Shown here piece after piece: positions 1 through 11,202 of a DNA stretch of 40,724 nt. The notes below the pieces were generated by a model, which was not told where the DNA came from, ran no database searches, and saw only the letters and a list, made by a program, of their open reading frames with translations. How positions within the stretch are numbered: position 1 is the first letter of the stretch; every line of letters begins with the position of its first letter. A program made the translations under genes and the position numbers. Origin of the DNA: Pseudomonadota bacterium (lineage in GTDB: Bacteria > Pseudomonadota > Gammaproteobacteria > Burkholderiales > Burkholderiaceae_F); NCBI GenBank assembly GCA_021825945.1, contig JAKAFN010000014.1:1-40724 (forward strand), given 5' to 3'.

Positions 1-552
1 GAGTACAAGCGGCGCCTGCGTTCGCACATCAAGGAGTGGATCGTCCCGCGGTTTGCGGAGTTCCTGGAAAAGGAACTGCAGATGAGCTACCTCGACGCCT
101 ACTCCGAGTACGGGCAGAATCTCTTCGACCGCTACGTGACCTATGCCGACAAGTGGCTACTCGACGAAGACTGGCGCGACCAGGAAACCGGCATGCAGTA
201 CTCGCGCGAAGCGCTCAACACCGAACTGGAAAAGATCGAAAAGCCGGCGGGGATTTCCAATCCCAAGGATTTCCGCAACGAGGTCGTCAATTTCGTGCTG
301 CGCGCCCGCGCCCACGGTAAGAATCCCCACTGGACGAGCTACGAAAAGCTGCGCACGGTGATCGAAAAGCGGATGTTCAGCAAGACCGAGGATATCCTGC
401 CGGTGATCTCGTTCGAGGCCAAGGGGTCCGCGGAACTCGACGACCGGCACCGCTCGTTCGTGAGTCGCATGGTGGCGCGCGGGTACACCGAGAAGCAGGT
501 GCGGCGGCTGGTCGACTGGTACCTGCACTTCAAAAAGAGCGCGCAATCGTGA
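1..552 (+). CDS. prkA: PrkA-family serine protein kinase, C-terminal part (partial)
   Basis: The reading frame enters from the left edge and gives the last 183 residues of a protein that is normally about 640 residues. The visible part is the helical PrkA C-terminal domain, with the family stretches HIKEWIVPRF, SYLDAYSEYGQNLFDRYV and DEDWRDQETG near its start. PrkA (YeaG in E. coli) joins an AAA+ module to this kinase-like domain and acts in the cytoplasm in starvation and nitrogen-stress responses. The AAA+ module lies outside the window. The stop is followed after 10 bases by yeaH and then spoVR, the usual three-gene operon, which supports the call strongly. Nothing odd is seen in the visible part. 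Confidence 0.95.
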   Translation, partial: EYKRRLRSHIKEWIVPRFAEFLEKELQMSYLDAYSEYGQNLFDRYVTYADKWLLDEDWRDQETGMQYSREALNTELEKIEKPAGISNPKDFRNEVVNFVLRARAHGKNPHWTSYEKLRTVIEKRMFSKTEDILPVISFEAKGSAELDDRHRSFVSRMVARGYTEKQVRRLVDWYLHFKKSAQS

Positions 553-562
553 TGGAGTGACC

Positions 563-1843
563 ATGTCTGCCGCCCGCGGCATGCTGCGCATCGTCGACCG
601 CCGTTCCGATCCTCCGGGACGCGGCGCCGTCAATCGGGAGCGATTCATCCGGCGCTTCAAGGACGACATCAAGCGCGCCGTCGACGAGGAGTTCGACAAA
701 CGTTCGATCACCGACGTCGGCCGCGGCGGACGCATTGCGATCCCCGGCCGGGGCCTTGCCGAACCGCACCTGACCCATGACGACAGCACCGGGAGCCGCG
801 ACTTCGTGCTGCCTGGAAACCGGGAATTTCTGCCCGGCGACACCATCGAGCGCCCGCGCGACGAAGAGCGCCAAGGATCGGGCGATGGCGCGGGAGAAGG
901 CGGGGGCGGCGCTGATTCGTTCGCGTTTGCGCTCTCGCGCGAAGAATTCCTCGCGCTGTTCTTCGACGATCTCGAGTTGCCCAATCTCGAGCGCACGCGC
1001 TTCGGCGAAGTCACGATGGAACGCATGCGCCGAGGGGGTCACAGCCGCGACGGCGTTCCCTCGAATCTGCTGCCGGCGATGACGGTGCGCATGGCCATCG
1101 CCCGGCGGATCGCGCTGCGCGGCGCAATCGCCGAACGGCTGGAAGAGCTCGATCGGCAGAAGAACACGGCCGACGGCGAGGCGCTGCTCGCACTCGAACG
1201 GGAAATCACGGTCCTGCGCGATCGTCGGGCCCACCTGCCGTTCCTCGAGGACGTCGATCGCCGCTACCGCGCCCGCGTTCCCACCAGTGCGCCGGCCACA
1301 CGTGCCGCGATGCTGTGTCTGATGGATGTATCGGGATCGATGGACGAGCGCAAGAAGGATCTCGCCAAGCGATTTTTCGCCCTGCTCTATCTGTTCCTGG
1401 AGCGCAAATACGGCCATGTCGACGTGGTGTTCATTCGCCATACCGAAACCGCCGAAGAGGTCGACGAAGAGCGATTCTTCCACGATCCCCTCAGCGGCGG
1501 CACGCTCGTGTTACCCGCGTTGGAACTCGCGCATCGCATCCTCCTGGCGCGCTATGCCGGACCCGACTGGAACGTGTACGTCGCACAGGCATCCGACGGC
1601 GACTGCACCGCCGACGACGGACGGCGCAGCGCCGCCTTCGTCCGGGAGACCCTGTTGCCCGGTCTGCGCTATTTCGCCTATATCGACACGCCCAGCGCAA
1701 CCGGCTGGTTTCGCCGCAGTTCGGATCTCTGGCAGGCGTACGATGCGATTGAAAGTCCTGCCTTCGCCCGCCGCGCCGTGCATGACCGCGGCGACATCTG
1801 GCCGGTATTCCGGGAACTGTTCGCGCGGAGGGCGGCGGCATGA
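563..1843 (+). CDS. yeaH: YeaH/YhbH family protein (DUF444)
   Basis: A 426-residue cytoplasmic protein of the DUF444 family, always found with PrkA and SpoVR. The N-terminal half is charged and contains a Gly-rich linker near residues 105-120. The C-terminal half is a von Willebrand A-like domain with a metal-site signature DVSGSMDE near residue 255 and a later SGGTLV element. Its biochemical role is not established; the family is linked to stationary-phase and stress physiology together with the PrkA kinase. I chose ATG 563 because a GGAG lies 5 bases upstream; GTG 557 in the same frame overlaps that GGAG and is less likely. The last codons overlap the start of spoVR by ATGA, implying translational coupling. 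Confidence 0.93.
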   Translation: MSAARGMLRIVDRRSDPPGRGAVNRERFIRRFKDDIKRAVDEEFDKRSITDVGRGGRIAIPGRGLAEPHLTHDDSTGSRDFVLPGNREFLPGDTIERPRDEERQGSGDGAGEGGGGADSFAFALSREEFLALFFDDLELPNLERTRFGEVTMERMRRGGHSRDGVPSNLLPAMTVRMAIARRIALRGAIAERLEELDRQKNTADGEALLALEREITVLRDRRAHLPFLEDVDRRYRARVPTSAPATRAAMLCLMDVSGSMDERKKDLAKRFFALLYLFLERKYGHVDVVFIRHTETAEEVDEERFFHDPLSGGTLVLPALELAHRILLARYAGPDWNVYVAQASDGDCTADDGRRSAAFVRETLLPGLRYFAYIDTPSATGWFRRSSDLWQAYDAIESPAFARRAVHDRGDIWPVFRELFARRAAA

Positions 1844-3456
1844 CCCGAAAACTCGACCCCGCTCCGGAAGCAATCCGCGACCAAACCCGCAGCGAGGACC
1901 GTGACCGGCCGCGCCCCTGGCCGAAACTGCTCGCAAAGCCCACCGTGCCGATGCCCAAGCCCGGCACGAAGCGGCGAGCCGAGCCGATCGCCACCGGTTC
2001 GGAATGGACCCTGGGGATGCTCGAGAAATACGACCACGCGCTCGCGCACCATGCCCGGCTGCACGGTCTGGACACCTATCCGATCCAGTATGAAATCATC
2101 ACCGCGAGCCAGATGATCGACCTGGTATCCACGGTCGGCATGCCGGTCCATTACGCGCACTGGAGCTTCGGCAAGCAGTTGCTTGCGCAGGAGCACAGTT
2201 ACCGCAAGGGCATGAGCGGCCTCGCCTATGAGATCGTCATCAATACCGACCCGGCGATCGCATACCTGATGGAAACCAACACCACCGCTTTGCAGGTCCT
2301 GGTGATGGCCCATGCGGGATATGGACACAACGCATTCTTCAAGAACAACTACCTGTTCCGGCAATTCACGCAAGCCGATACCATTCTCGACTACCTGCAG
2401 TTCGCTCGCGGCTTCGTACAGGATTGCGAGGAGCGGTACGGCTGGCGAGAGGTCGAGGAAATCCTGGATTGCTGCCATGCCCTCGCGGCCTATGGCGTCG
2501 ACCGCTACCGGCGTCCTGCCCGCTTGTCCGTGAAGCGCGAGCGCGAGCGCTTGAATGAACGCCTGCAATTCGCGGAAAAGCACTACAACCCGGACTTCGC
2601 CCACCTCCACCTCCATGGCAAGAAGACCGCCGAGCCGGCGCAAAGCTTCGAGCCGCAGGAAAATCTGCTGTACTTCATCGAAAAGAACGCACCCCGGCTC
2701 CAGCCGTGGCAGGGCGAGTTGGTGCGCATCGTGCGCAAGATTTCCCAATATTTTCATCCCCAGCGCCTGACCAAGATCGCCAACGAAGGGGCTGCGACCT
2801 TCTGGCACTACACCCTGCTCCACGATCTCTACGATGCGGGGGAGATCGACGACGGGTTCATGCTCGAGTGGCTGGCCAACCACGGCGACGTCGTGGCGCA
2901 GCCGGCATTCGATGCCCGGGGCTTCCACGGCATCAATCCGTATGCACTGGGATTTTCGATCTTCCGCGACATCCGGCGCATCAGCGAAACGCCGACGGAC
3001 GAGGATCGGCAGTGGTTTCCCGGCATCGCCGGCACGCCCTGGGAAGAAGCGATCCATTTCGCGATGGCCAACTTCAAAGACGACAGTCTGATCGAGCAGT
3101 ACCTTTCCCCCAAAGTCATGCGCGACATGCGCCTCTTCCTCCTCCATGACGGCGAGGAGGATCGCGACCACTATCACGTGCAGGCGATCCACAACGAATC
3201 CGGCTACCTGCAGATCCGCCAGGCGCTGGCCCGTCAGACCCGTAGCGAGACGACGATCCCCGCGCTCACCGTCGCGCGTGCCAACGACGACAGCGAACGG
3301 GCGCTCCTGCTGCAGCACCGCGTCGAAAACGGCCGGCTGCTCGACGCCCCCGGCACCGAAACGGTGCTGGGTTACGTCAAGCGGCTTTGGGGGTTCGATG
3401 TGGTGCTCGAAGAAATCGACGAAGCAGGAAACCGATTGAAGATCCATCGGACCTGA
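1840..3456 (+). CDS. spoVR: SpoVR family protein (YcgB-like)
   Basis: A 538-residue protein of the SpoVR/YcgB family, third gene of the prkA-yeaH-spoVR operon, overlapping yeaH by the ATGA junction. Recognisable family stretches include VGMPVHYAHWSFGK, MAHAGYGHNAFFKNNYLF and the ATFWHYTLLHDLYD region in the middle. The length is close to the roughly 510 residues of the enteric homologue, with a basic Pro-rich N-terminal extension of about 40 residues. No membrane segment is seen. The molecular function is unknown: the Bacillus namesake affects spore cortex formation, but in proteobacteria the gene is co-expressed with prkA under stress. The operon appears to end here, since a repeat element follows. 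Confidence 0.93.
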   Translation: MTRKLDPAPEAIRDQTRSEDRDRPRPWPKLLAKPTVPMPKPGTKRRAEPIATGSEWTLGMLEKYDHALAHHARLHGLDTYPIQYEIITASQMIDLVSTVGMPVHYAHWSFGKQLLAQEHSYRKGMSGLAYEIVINTDPAIAYLMETNTTALQVLVMAHAGYGHNAFFKNNYLFRQFTQADTILDYLQFARGFVQDCEERYGWREVEEILDCCHALAAYGVDRYRRPARLSVKRERERLNERLQFAEKHYNPDFAHLHLHGKKTAEPAQSFEPQENLLYFIEKNAPRLQPWQGELVRIVRKISQYFHPQRLTKIANEGAATFWHYTLLHDLYDAGEIDDGFMLEWLANHGDVVAQPAFDARGFHGINPYALGFSIFRDIRRISETPTDEDRQWFPGIAGTPWEEAIHFAMANFKDDSLIEQYLSPKVMRDMRLFLLHDGEEDRDHYHVQAIHNESGYLQIRQALARQTRSETTIPALTVARANDDSERALLLQHRVENGRLLDAPGTETVLGYVKRLWGFDVVLEEIDEAGNRLKIHRT

Positions 3457-3458
3457 GG

Positions 3459-3560
3459 GTCTGCGCGGCAGACGGATTTCCCGGCGACAGCGCAGACTGC
3501 CAGTACCCTCGGCGTCGCAATGTCTGGATTGCTTCGGGCTGCGCCCTCGCAATGACGGAA
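3459..3560 (+). repeat. REP-like palindromic repeat between spoVR and comF
   Basis: The stretch starts 3 bases after the spoVR stop. It holds a perfect hairpin (GTCTGC at 3459-3464, GCAGAC at 3468-3473) and, further on, a second one with outer arms ATTGC (3528-3532) and GCAAT (3549-3553) and inner arms GGGC/GCCC. The second part reads on the minus strand as a CATTGCGAGGG...GAAGCAATCC type sequence, a motif I recognise as a widespread dispersed intergenic repeat in many bacteria. Only one copy is present in this window. The first hairpin could also help end the spoVR transcript, though no T-tract follows. Confidence 0.55.
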
Positions 3561-3668
3561 CCGGGGCGCCGACGGTCCGATGGAACGCCGGGATGCCTGC
3601 CGTCCGTCGCATGGAATGCTGCCGGAGCCGGTGGCGCGACCGGTGCGCCCGCGGGATACGCTTCCCGG

Positions 3669-4502
3669 ATGGGCAAACTCTTCGATGCGATCCGACGCGC
3701 CATCGCCCCTTGGTGCGCGGTCTGCGGCGTGGAACGGGGCGACCCGATTTGCCCCGGTTGTCTGGAAGATTTCTTCCCGGATGATGTGCGGCGCTGTCGA
3801 TGCTGTGGCAATCGCCTCCCCGAGCCGACCCATCCCATTGTGGACAACCCTGTGGATCCATCCGGGGACAACCGCCGTCTTCCTGTGGATTTCCCTGTGG
3901 AAAACCCCCTGACCAAACGGGGAAAACCGGTGGATATGTCGGTGGATTACCCTGTGGAACGAGTTGGGGATTTGTGCGGTGGATGTCTGACACACCATCG
4001 TCGCTTCGACGCCACCCTCGCGCTGGCCGACTACGCGCCTCCCATCCGCGGCATGATCGCCGCGCTCAAATTCCAGGGACGTCTCGACCTCGGATACGCC
4101 TTCGGACGGTTGCTGGCACGCCGCGCGGCACACCTTCCGGGGCAGAATTTCGAGGTACTGATCCCGATTCCGGTCGCGCCCCAACGCCTGCGCCGCCGCG
4201 GCTACAACCAGGCCGAAGAGATCGCGCGCGGCATCGCTGCCGGACAGGGGTTCCCCGTCCTGGCGCGCCATCTCATTCGGAACCGCGATGGTCCGGCCCA
4301 GCACGATCTTCCGCTCGCGCAGCGACGCAACGGAATTCGCGGAGCGTTCTCGCTGCGGGTTCCGCTACCCGGTTCGGTGCGGTGCGTAGCGCTGGTCGAT
4401 GATGTGATGACATCCGGGGCGACCCTCGAGGAAGCGGCCGCCGTACTCAAGCGGGCGGGGGTCGAACGGGTGGTCAACCTGGTGGCGGCGAGAACACCGT
4501 GA
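3669..4502 (+). CDS. comF: ComF family phosphoribosyltransferase-like protein, with a repeat insertion
   Basis: A 277-residue ComF/GntX-type protein. The N-terminus is a double zinc-ribbon-like region with CAVC, CPGC, CRCC and CGGC pairs. The C-terminal half is a PRTase fold with PIPVAPQRLRRRGYNQA and the PRPP-binding loop VALVDDVMTSGATLEEAA near residue 240. In the family this protein supports DNA uptake in competent bacteria, and in others its role is unclear. Between the third and fourth Cys pairs lies an insertion of about 45 residues built of VDxPV repeats (see the repeat entry). I placed the start at ATG 3669 because the Cys-rich domain begins 15 residues later; the frame is open further upstream only through the repeat element. 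No neighbour hints at a competence operon. Confidence 0.9.
   Translation: MGKLFDAIRRAIAPWCAVCGVERGDPICPGCLEDFFPDDVRRCRCCGNRLPEPTHPIVDNPVDPSGDNRRLPVDFPVENPLTKRGKPVDMSVDYPVERVGDLCGGCLTHHRRFDATLALADYAPPIRGMIAALKFQGRLDLGYAFGRLLARRAAHLPGQNFEVLIPIPVAPQRLRRRGYNQAEEIARGIAAGQGFPVLARHLIRNRDGPAQHDLPLAQRRNGIRGAFSLRVPLPGSVRCVALVDDVMTSGATLEEAAAVLKRAGVERVVNLVAARTP
3839..3964 (+). repeat. In-frame array of TGTGGA units (DnaA-box-like) inside comF
   Basis: Seven copies of a TGTGGANNN or GGTGGANNN core start at 3839, 3851, 3884, 3896, 3929, 3941 and 3953. The steps are 12, 33, 12, 33, 12 and 12 bases, giving a 45-base higher-order period and keeping the comF frame throughout. Two weaker units, CGGGGACAACCG at 3863 and CGGGGAAAACCG at 3918, fill the gaps. 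The core is close to the DnaA box TGTGGATAA: the 3839 copy, TGTGGACAA, differs at one base. The protein product is a repeated VDxPV peptide between two Cys pairs of the zinc-binding region. Binding by DnaA is inference. Confidence 0.7.
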
Positions 4503-4509
4503 AGCGCAA

Positions 4510-4521
4510 GCGGACGTCCGC
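4510..4521. terminator. Palindrome between convergent comF and chaN
   Basis: GCGGACGTCCGC is a perfect 12-base palindrome in the 86-base gap between the convergent ends of comF and the ChaN-like gene. It could act as a two-way transcription stop, but it has no T-tract on either side and only a tight stem, so the call is weak. Confidence 0.2.
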
Positions 4522-4588
4522 CGGGAACTCCGAACCTCCCCCGCGCCCCGTACTACAAGCGCGGCGGGCACATCGGAGGCCGTCGTGG

Positions 4589-5524
4589 TCAGTGCGATTG
4601 GAACAACGGTACGCCGTGCTGCCGCGCACGGAGCCGCAGACAAGGATCCGGACGCGGCTGCGCCGGCATGCGGAACGCGACATCGAACGCGGACGCACGC
4701 TCCGGCGTTTTCGGGTCATCCTCGAGCAACCCGATGGAGAGCGCGCGGGCACGCTCGGCATCGGACAGATGGACCATGACGCCGATGTCGCGACGGGCAT
4801 GACCGTTGCCGGTCAACAGCACGACGCCACGGGGAAAATACGGCCGGATCGAATCGGCCAGCACGGCGTCGCGGGCGATCTGCGCCGTCGCGATCGCCGC
4901 CAGCATGTCCCTGGGCGCAAGGCCGCAATGTCCGATCTCGATTTCGCGCTCCTGCGCGCGCAACAGGCGCGACGGGATGTCGCGCAATCCCAGCGCCGCC
5001 GCCCGGCCGGACGGAAACACCGACGACACGCCATGCATCGCCACCTTCATCGCCTGCGCGCCCGACAGATCGGCTGCGACGATGGGCAGGTGATATTGCA
5101 GGGCGAGCTCGACGTAGGGCCGATAAAAACTCCAGTTCCACCCCTTGGCGCCCGCGGCCCGAATGATGCGCTCCGCACGCGCGGCAATGCTGCCTTGCGC
5201 CACGTCACGCGCAGCGTTCAAGGCATCCTGGCGATCGGCGTCGAACTGTTCGAACGCGATCGCGGGTCGTGCCCCACCCTGCAAGAGCCGGCGCAATGCC
5301 TGCGCACGCATGGCATGCTGCGCAGCATTGTCATGGACTTCGCCGGACAAAATGATGGGCCTGCGCGCCATCGCCGCGGCGAGGCGCGCAGGCGTCAGCA
5401 ACGGCAAGGCATGGATGCCGTTGTCGACGGGGACCGGAGCAGCGTCCGTGGGGGGCGCCGTCGTGCACGCGGCAGATGTCGCCACGAAGGCCGCGACGAT
5501 CATCGATCGGAGCATTGCACGCAC
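4589..5524 (-). CDS. ChaN-like haem-binding lipoprotein
   Basis: A 311-residue lipoprotein of the ChaN/DUF399 family. A signal peptide MIVAAFVATSAAC ends in a lipobox Cys, so the mature protein should be membrane-anchored outside the cytoplasm. Family motifs are seen: LSGEVHDNAAQH near the N-terminus, IAFEQFDADRQ, and VVLLTGNGHARRDIGV near residue 250. ChaN proteins bind stacked haem as dimers and are often iron-regulated. The gene begins right after metH. GTG 5524 has a GGGGAG 6 bases upstream; ATG 5515 in the same frame is the alternative. Its position behind a cobalamin-dependent enzyme instead of a haem-uptake locus is unusual. Function here is inferred from the family only. Confidence 0.8.
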   Translation of the reverse strand: MRAMLRSMIVAAFVATSAACTTAPPTDAAPVPVDNGIHALPLLTPARLAAAMARRPIILSGEVHDNAAQHAMRAQALRRLLQGGARPAIAFEQFDADRQDALNAARDVAQGSIAARAERIIRAAGAKGWNWSFYRPYVELALQYHLPIVAADLSGAQAMKVAMHGVSSVFPSGRAAALGLRDIPSRLLRAQEREIEIGHCGLAPRDMLAAIATAQIARDAVLADSIRPYFPRGVVLLTGNGHARRDIGVMVHLSDAERARALSIGLLEDDPKTPERASAFDVAFRMPAQPRPDPCLRLRARQHGVPLFQSH

Positions 5525-5537
5525 CGTCTTCTCCCCC

Positions 5538-9281
<3,744 letters not shown>

Positions 9282-9308
9282 GCTGCGGCGCCAAAAAGTA
9301 CAGGCCGC

Positions 9309-9314
9309 ATTGTA
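9309..9314 (-). promoter_or_regulatory. Possible -10 box of metH
   Basis: On the minus strand TACAAT ends 27 bases before the metH ATG, predicting a leader of about 20 bases. No good -35 box is seen at the right distance, so this rests on the -10 match and its position only. Confidence 0.35.
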
Positions 9315-9360
9315 CGGGGGAGAATTTCCGGCGGCAGGCGCCGCGGCGCGAAACGACCGG

Positions 9361-9383
9361 CGCCCCGCCCGGCAAGCGGGGCG
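9361..9383 (-). terminator. Hairpin after the DUF3567 gene
   Basis: CGCCCCGC (9361-9368) and GCGGGGCG (9376-9383) form an 8-base GC stem with a 7-base loop, 10 bases beyond the stop of the DUF3567 gene and before the metH promoter region. Only a TTT follows on the minus strand, so it would be a weak intrinsic terminator. Confidence 0.45.
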
Positions 9384-9392
9384 GGCGGGAGG

Positions 9393-9650
9393 TCAGTGCA
9401 GAACCACCGGCTGGGTCATCAACCCGGTGTAGCTGGCCAAGAAGTCGTCGAACTCGTCCACCGAGGGTTCGTGGGAAATGAGTCGCGCAATGTCGTCCCG
9501 AAACCGCTCCGCCTGCCGGCCGTCGAGGAAAATTTCGCGACGGGACCCTTTGTCCATGATCTCGAATCCGCCGGCCGGATGCCGGGCGTCGTCGCCGAAA
9601 TCCGAGAACTGGACAATGCAGAAATTCGAGCTGTTGTAGACCATGTTCAT
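9393..9650 (-). CDS. DUF3567 family protein
   Basis: An 85-residue soluble protein starting MNMVYNSSNFCIVQF, which matches what I know of the DUF3567 family, small proteins found in Burkholderiales and relatives. It is acidic in the second half, with FRDDIARLISHEPSVDEFDDFL likely helical. No catalytic motif, signal or membrane segment is visible and no function is known. ATG 9650 was chosen because the family normally begins with MNMIYNS; the frame is open further upstream, but that part has unlike composition. A good promoter lies about 80 bases upstream and a hairpin follows the stop, so it looks like a single-gene unit. Confidence 0.8.
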   Translation of the reverse strand: MNMVYNSSNFCIVQFSDFGDDARHPAGGFEIMDKGSRREIFLDGRQAERFRDDIARLISHEPSVDEFDDFLASYTGLMTQPVVLH

Positions 9651-9730
9651 GATGCGATCCGTTTCTCCATCCTGGTGCCGCCCGCGCTTCCGGTGAACCG
9701 CCGGGTCCGCCGCCGTCGTTCGGTACACCT

Positions 9731-9760
9731 GCTATATCGGCCTCCTCGCCGGATTTTCAA
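9731..9760 (-). promoter_or_regulatory. Sigma-70-type promoter of the DUF3567 gene
   Basis: On the minus strand a TTGAAA box (9760-9755) and a TATAGC box (9736-9731) are 18 bases apart. Transcription would start near 9724, about 75 bases before the ATG at 9650. This is the best-formed promoter seen in the window. Confidence 0.6.
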
Positions 9761-9801
9761 GTGGTACGCGATGAGAGGATCGGGACGAGTCGGGGATTTC
9801 C

Positions 9802-9817
9802 GGCAAGGTTTCTTGCC
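9802..9817 (-). terminator. Hairpin downstream of the GspE-like gene
   Basis: GGCAAG (9802-9807) and CTTGCC (9812-9817) make a perfect 6-base stem with a 4-base loop, in the 256-base gap (9651-9906) between the GspE-like stop and the DUF3567 start. No T-tract follows on the minus strand. The rest of that gap holds the DUF3567 promoter and no credible gene. Confidence 0.3.
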
Positions 9818-9906
9818 AAACCGATGCGCATCGCGCGTGCATCGTCGGCGTCGGCGGCTATGGGACGGCGACCGGCGTCGGAGCCTGGCGAGGGGCGGCC
9901 CCCGGG

Positions 9907-10812
9907 TCATCGCGGCTCGCGGACTGCCGCGCGCAAGGCCTCGAGCGACGTGACACCCGAGACGACGAGGCGTAGCCCGCAATCCCAAAGGCTGCGGCCA
10001 TCGGCGAGCAGGCGGCGTTCCAACTCCATCGCGCCGACACCCTCTTCGACCAGCGAGCGCACGCCGGAATCCACCTCGATCCACTCGTAGACCAGGGTGT
10101 GGCCGCGATATCCCTCACCGCGGCAATGGTTGCACCCGCCCGGACCGGCCATCCGGACCTGCACGGAATCCCGCGCGGCGGACGGGATTCGCCATCCCTC
10201 GGCGGCCCGTATCAGCGCGTCGCGCACCGCTTCGGAGTCGTCGGGCAACGAACAATGGCGACACAGCGCACGCACCAGCCGCTGCGCGACCACGAGCGCG
10301 AGATGGTCGGCCAGATCGGTCGCCGCGACGCCCCAGGCGCGAAAACGGGAGAAGACGTGGTGCGCGCGGCCGCCGTGCAGCGCCGAAAATACCCGGCAGC
10401 CGGCCTGCGCCGCCCGAAGCACCATCTGCGCCTCCTCGGACGAGTCGATTTCCGCCAACAGGACGGCGTCGGGGCGGCTGCGCAGCAGCCGCCGGAACTG
10501 CGCCGCCAGCGGATCGTGCCCGCGACCATCCTCCGGATCGCCGGCCTCGCCCTGCAACCACCCCGGCCCGCGACGGGGGACGGTGTCCACGATCGTCCGG
10601 ACGCGGCGGCATGGGGGGGCAATGGCCTCGAGCATGGCGTGGAGCGAGGCGGTCCGCCCCGAACCCGCCGGGCCGACGGCCAGCACGATCCCGTCCGGTT
10701 GGTGCAGGATGCGGCGAATCTCCGCGAGATCCTGCGCGGCATAACCCAGTTCGCCGAGCGTCCGTTCCGCCGTCGGCGGCCCGTGGGGCGCTACGACATC
10801 ATTCCCGAGCAT
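9907..10812 (-). CDS. Degenerate GspE/PilB-type secretion ATPase, solitary
   Basis: A 301-residue protein matching only the C-terminal ATPase half of GspE/PilB traffic ATPases; the N-terminal domains are absent. The P-loop reads GPAGSGRTAS (about residues 45-54), with Arg where Lys is expected. The Asp-box/Walker B part reads RPDAVLLAEIDSSEEAQ, keeping the Glu but not the family's Arg of EIRD. The His-box survives as SALHGG, and the four zinc ligands are kept as CRHC (about 183) and CNHC (about 227). The start at ATG 10812 overlaps the preceding small gene by 14 bases, so the two are probably translated together. No other pilus or type II secretion gene is nearby. It may hydrolyse ATP poorly or act as a regulator; this is inference. 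Confidence 0.75.
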   Translation of the reverse strand: MLGNDVVAPHGPPTAERTLGELGYAAQDLAEIRRILHQPDGIVLAVGPAGSGRTASLHAMLEAIAPPCRRVRTIVDTVPRRGPGWLQGEAGDPEDGRGHDPLAAQFRRLLRSRPDAVLLAEIDSSEEAQMVLRAAQAGCRVFSALHGGRAHHVFSRFRAWGVAATDLADHLALVVAQRLVRALCRHCSLPDDSEAVRDALIRAAEGWRIPSAARDSVQVRMAGPGGCNHCRGEGYRGHTLVYEWIEVDSGVRSLVEEGVGAMELERRLLADGRSLWDCGLRLVVSGVTSLEALRAAVREPR

Positions 10813-11056
10813 CGGCAGCCCACTGCAGCAGAAACCGGGCGCATTCCCGGCGGGGCGCGACCAACCACGCCGAGCGGAACGGCAGGACATCGTACTGCAG
10901 GGTGGCCTGCAATCCCGTTCCGAACGTGACGGCGCGCGCAAACGGCGTGCACAGATACGCGGCACGTTCCGGCATGGCCTGCGGGGCCCGGCCGTACCAG
11001 CCGGCTGCGGCGCTGATCGCAAGCACGGCGACCCAGATGCCGGCGCGGCGAGTCAT
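10799..11056 (-). CDS. Small exported or membrane-anchored protein of unknown function
   Basis: An 85-residue protein beginning MTRRAGIWVAVLAISAAAGWYG, a clear signal or anchor segment, followed by a short domain with two Cys (AYLCTPF and RRECARF) that could pair outside the cytoplasm. I do not recognise the family. The ATG at 11056 is overlapped by the stop of a possible 17-codon leader frame (ATGA), and the gene's end overlaps the start of the GspE-like ATPase. The neighbourhood suggests a partner of that ATPase, perhaps a remnant of a pilus or secretion system. That is inference from position only. Confidence 0.6.
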   Translation of the reverse strand: MTRRAGIWVAVLAISAAAGWYGRAPQAMPERAAYLCTPFARAVTFGTGLQATLQYDVLPFRSAWLVAPRRECARFLLQWAADARE

Positions 11057-11106
11057 TGGGCCGCCCCGATCCGATGACGGCCCGACAGCGCCCGATCGTT
11101 TGCCAT
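11053..11106 (-). CDS. Possible 17-residue leader peptide
   Basis: ATG 11106 follows a strong GGGAGGG Shine-Dalgarno sequence by 4 bases and opens a frame encoding MANDRALSGRHRIGAAQ. Its TGA overlaps the ATG of the 85-residue protein as ATGA. The ribosome-binding site is much better than the one at ATG 11056, so ribosomes may load here and be passed on by coupling. No similarity is recognised and there is no proof of translation. Confidence 0.35.
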   Translation of the reverse strand: MANDRALSGRHRIGAAQ

Positions 11107-11202
11107 CTTTCCCTCCCTCGATCGCTTGAACGAAGGAAGAACGGTACCGGGCGATCGTCGTTCGGAAACTACCGGGCCCGGGGGTGATCGGCGATGGCCG
11201 GC

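Noticed and set aside
3839..3961. A CRISPR array in comF
   Set aside because: The repeated units are only 12 bases long, with no spacers of uniform length and no cas genes. The coding frame runs through them.
1678..3993. An open minus-strand frame of 771 codons across spoVR and comF
   Set aside because: Opposite the well-supported spoVR gene. Its first part reads through the repeat array in comF and shows no domain.
9282..9392. A cobalamin or S-adenosylhomocysteine riboswitch before metH
   Set aside because: The leader is only about 20 bases if the TACAAT box is used, and the conserved riboswitch cores were not found.
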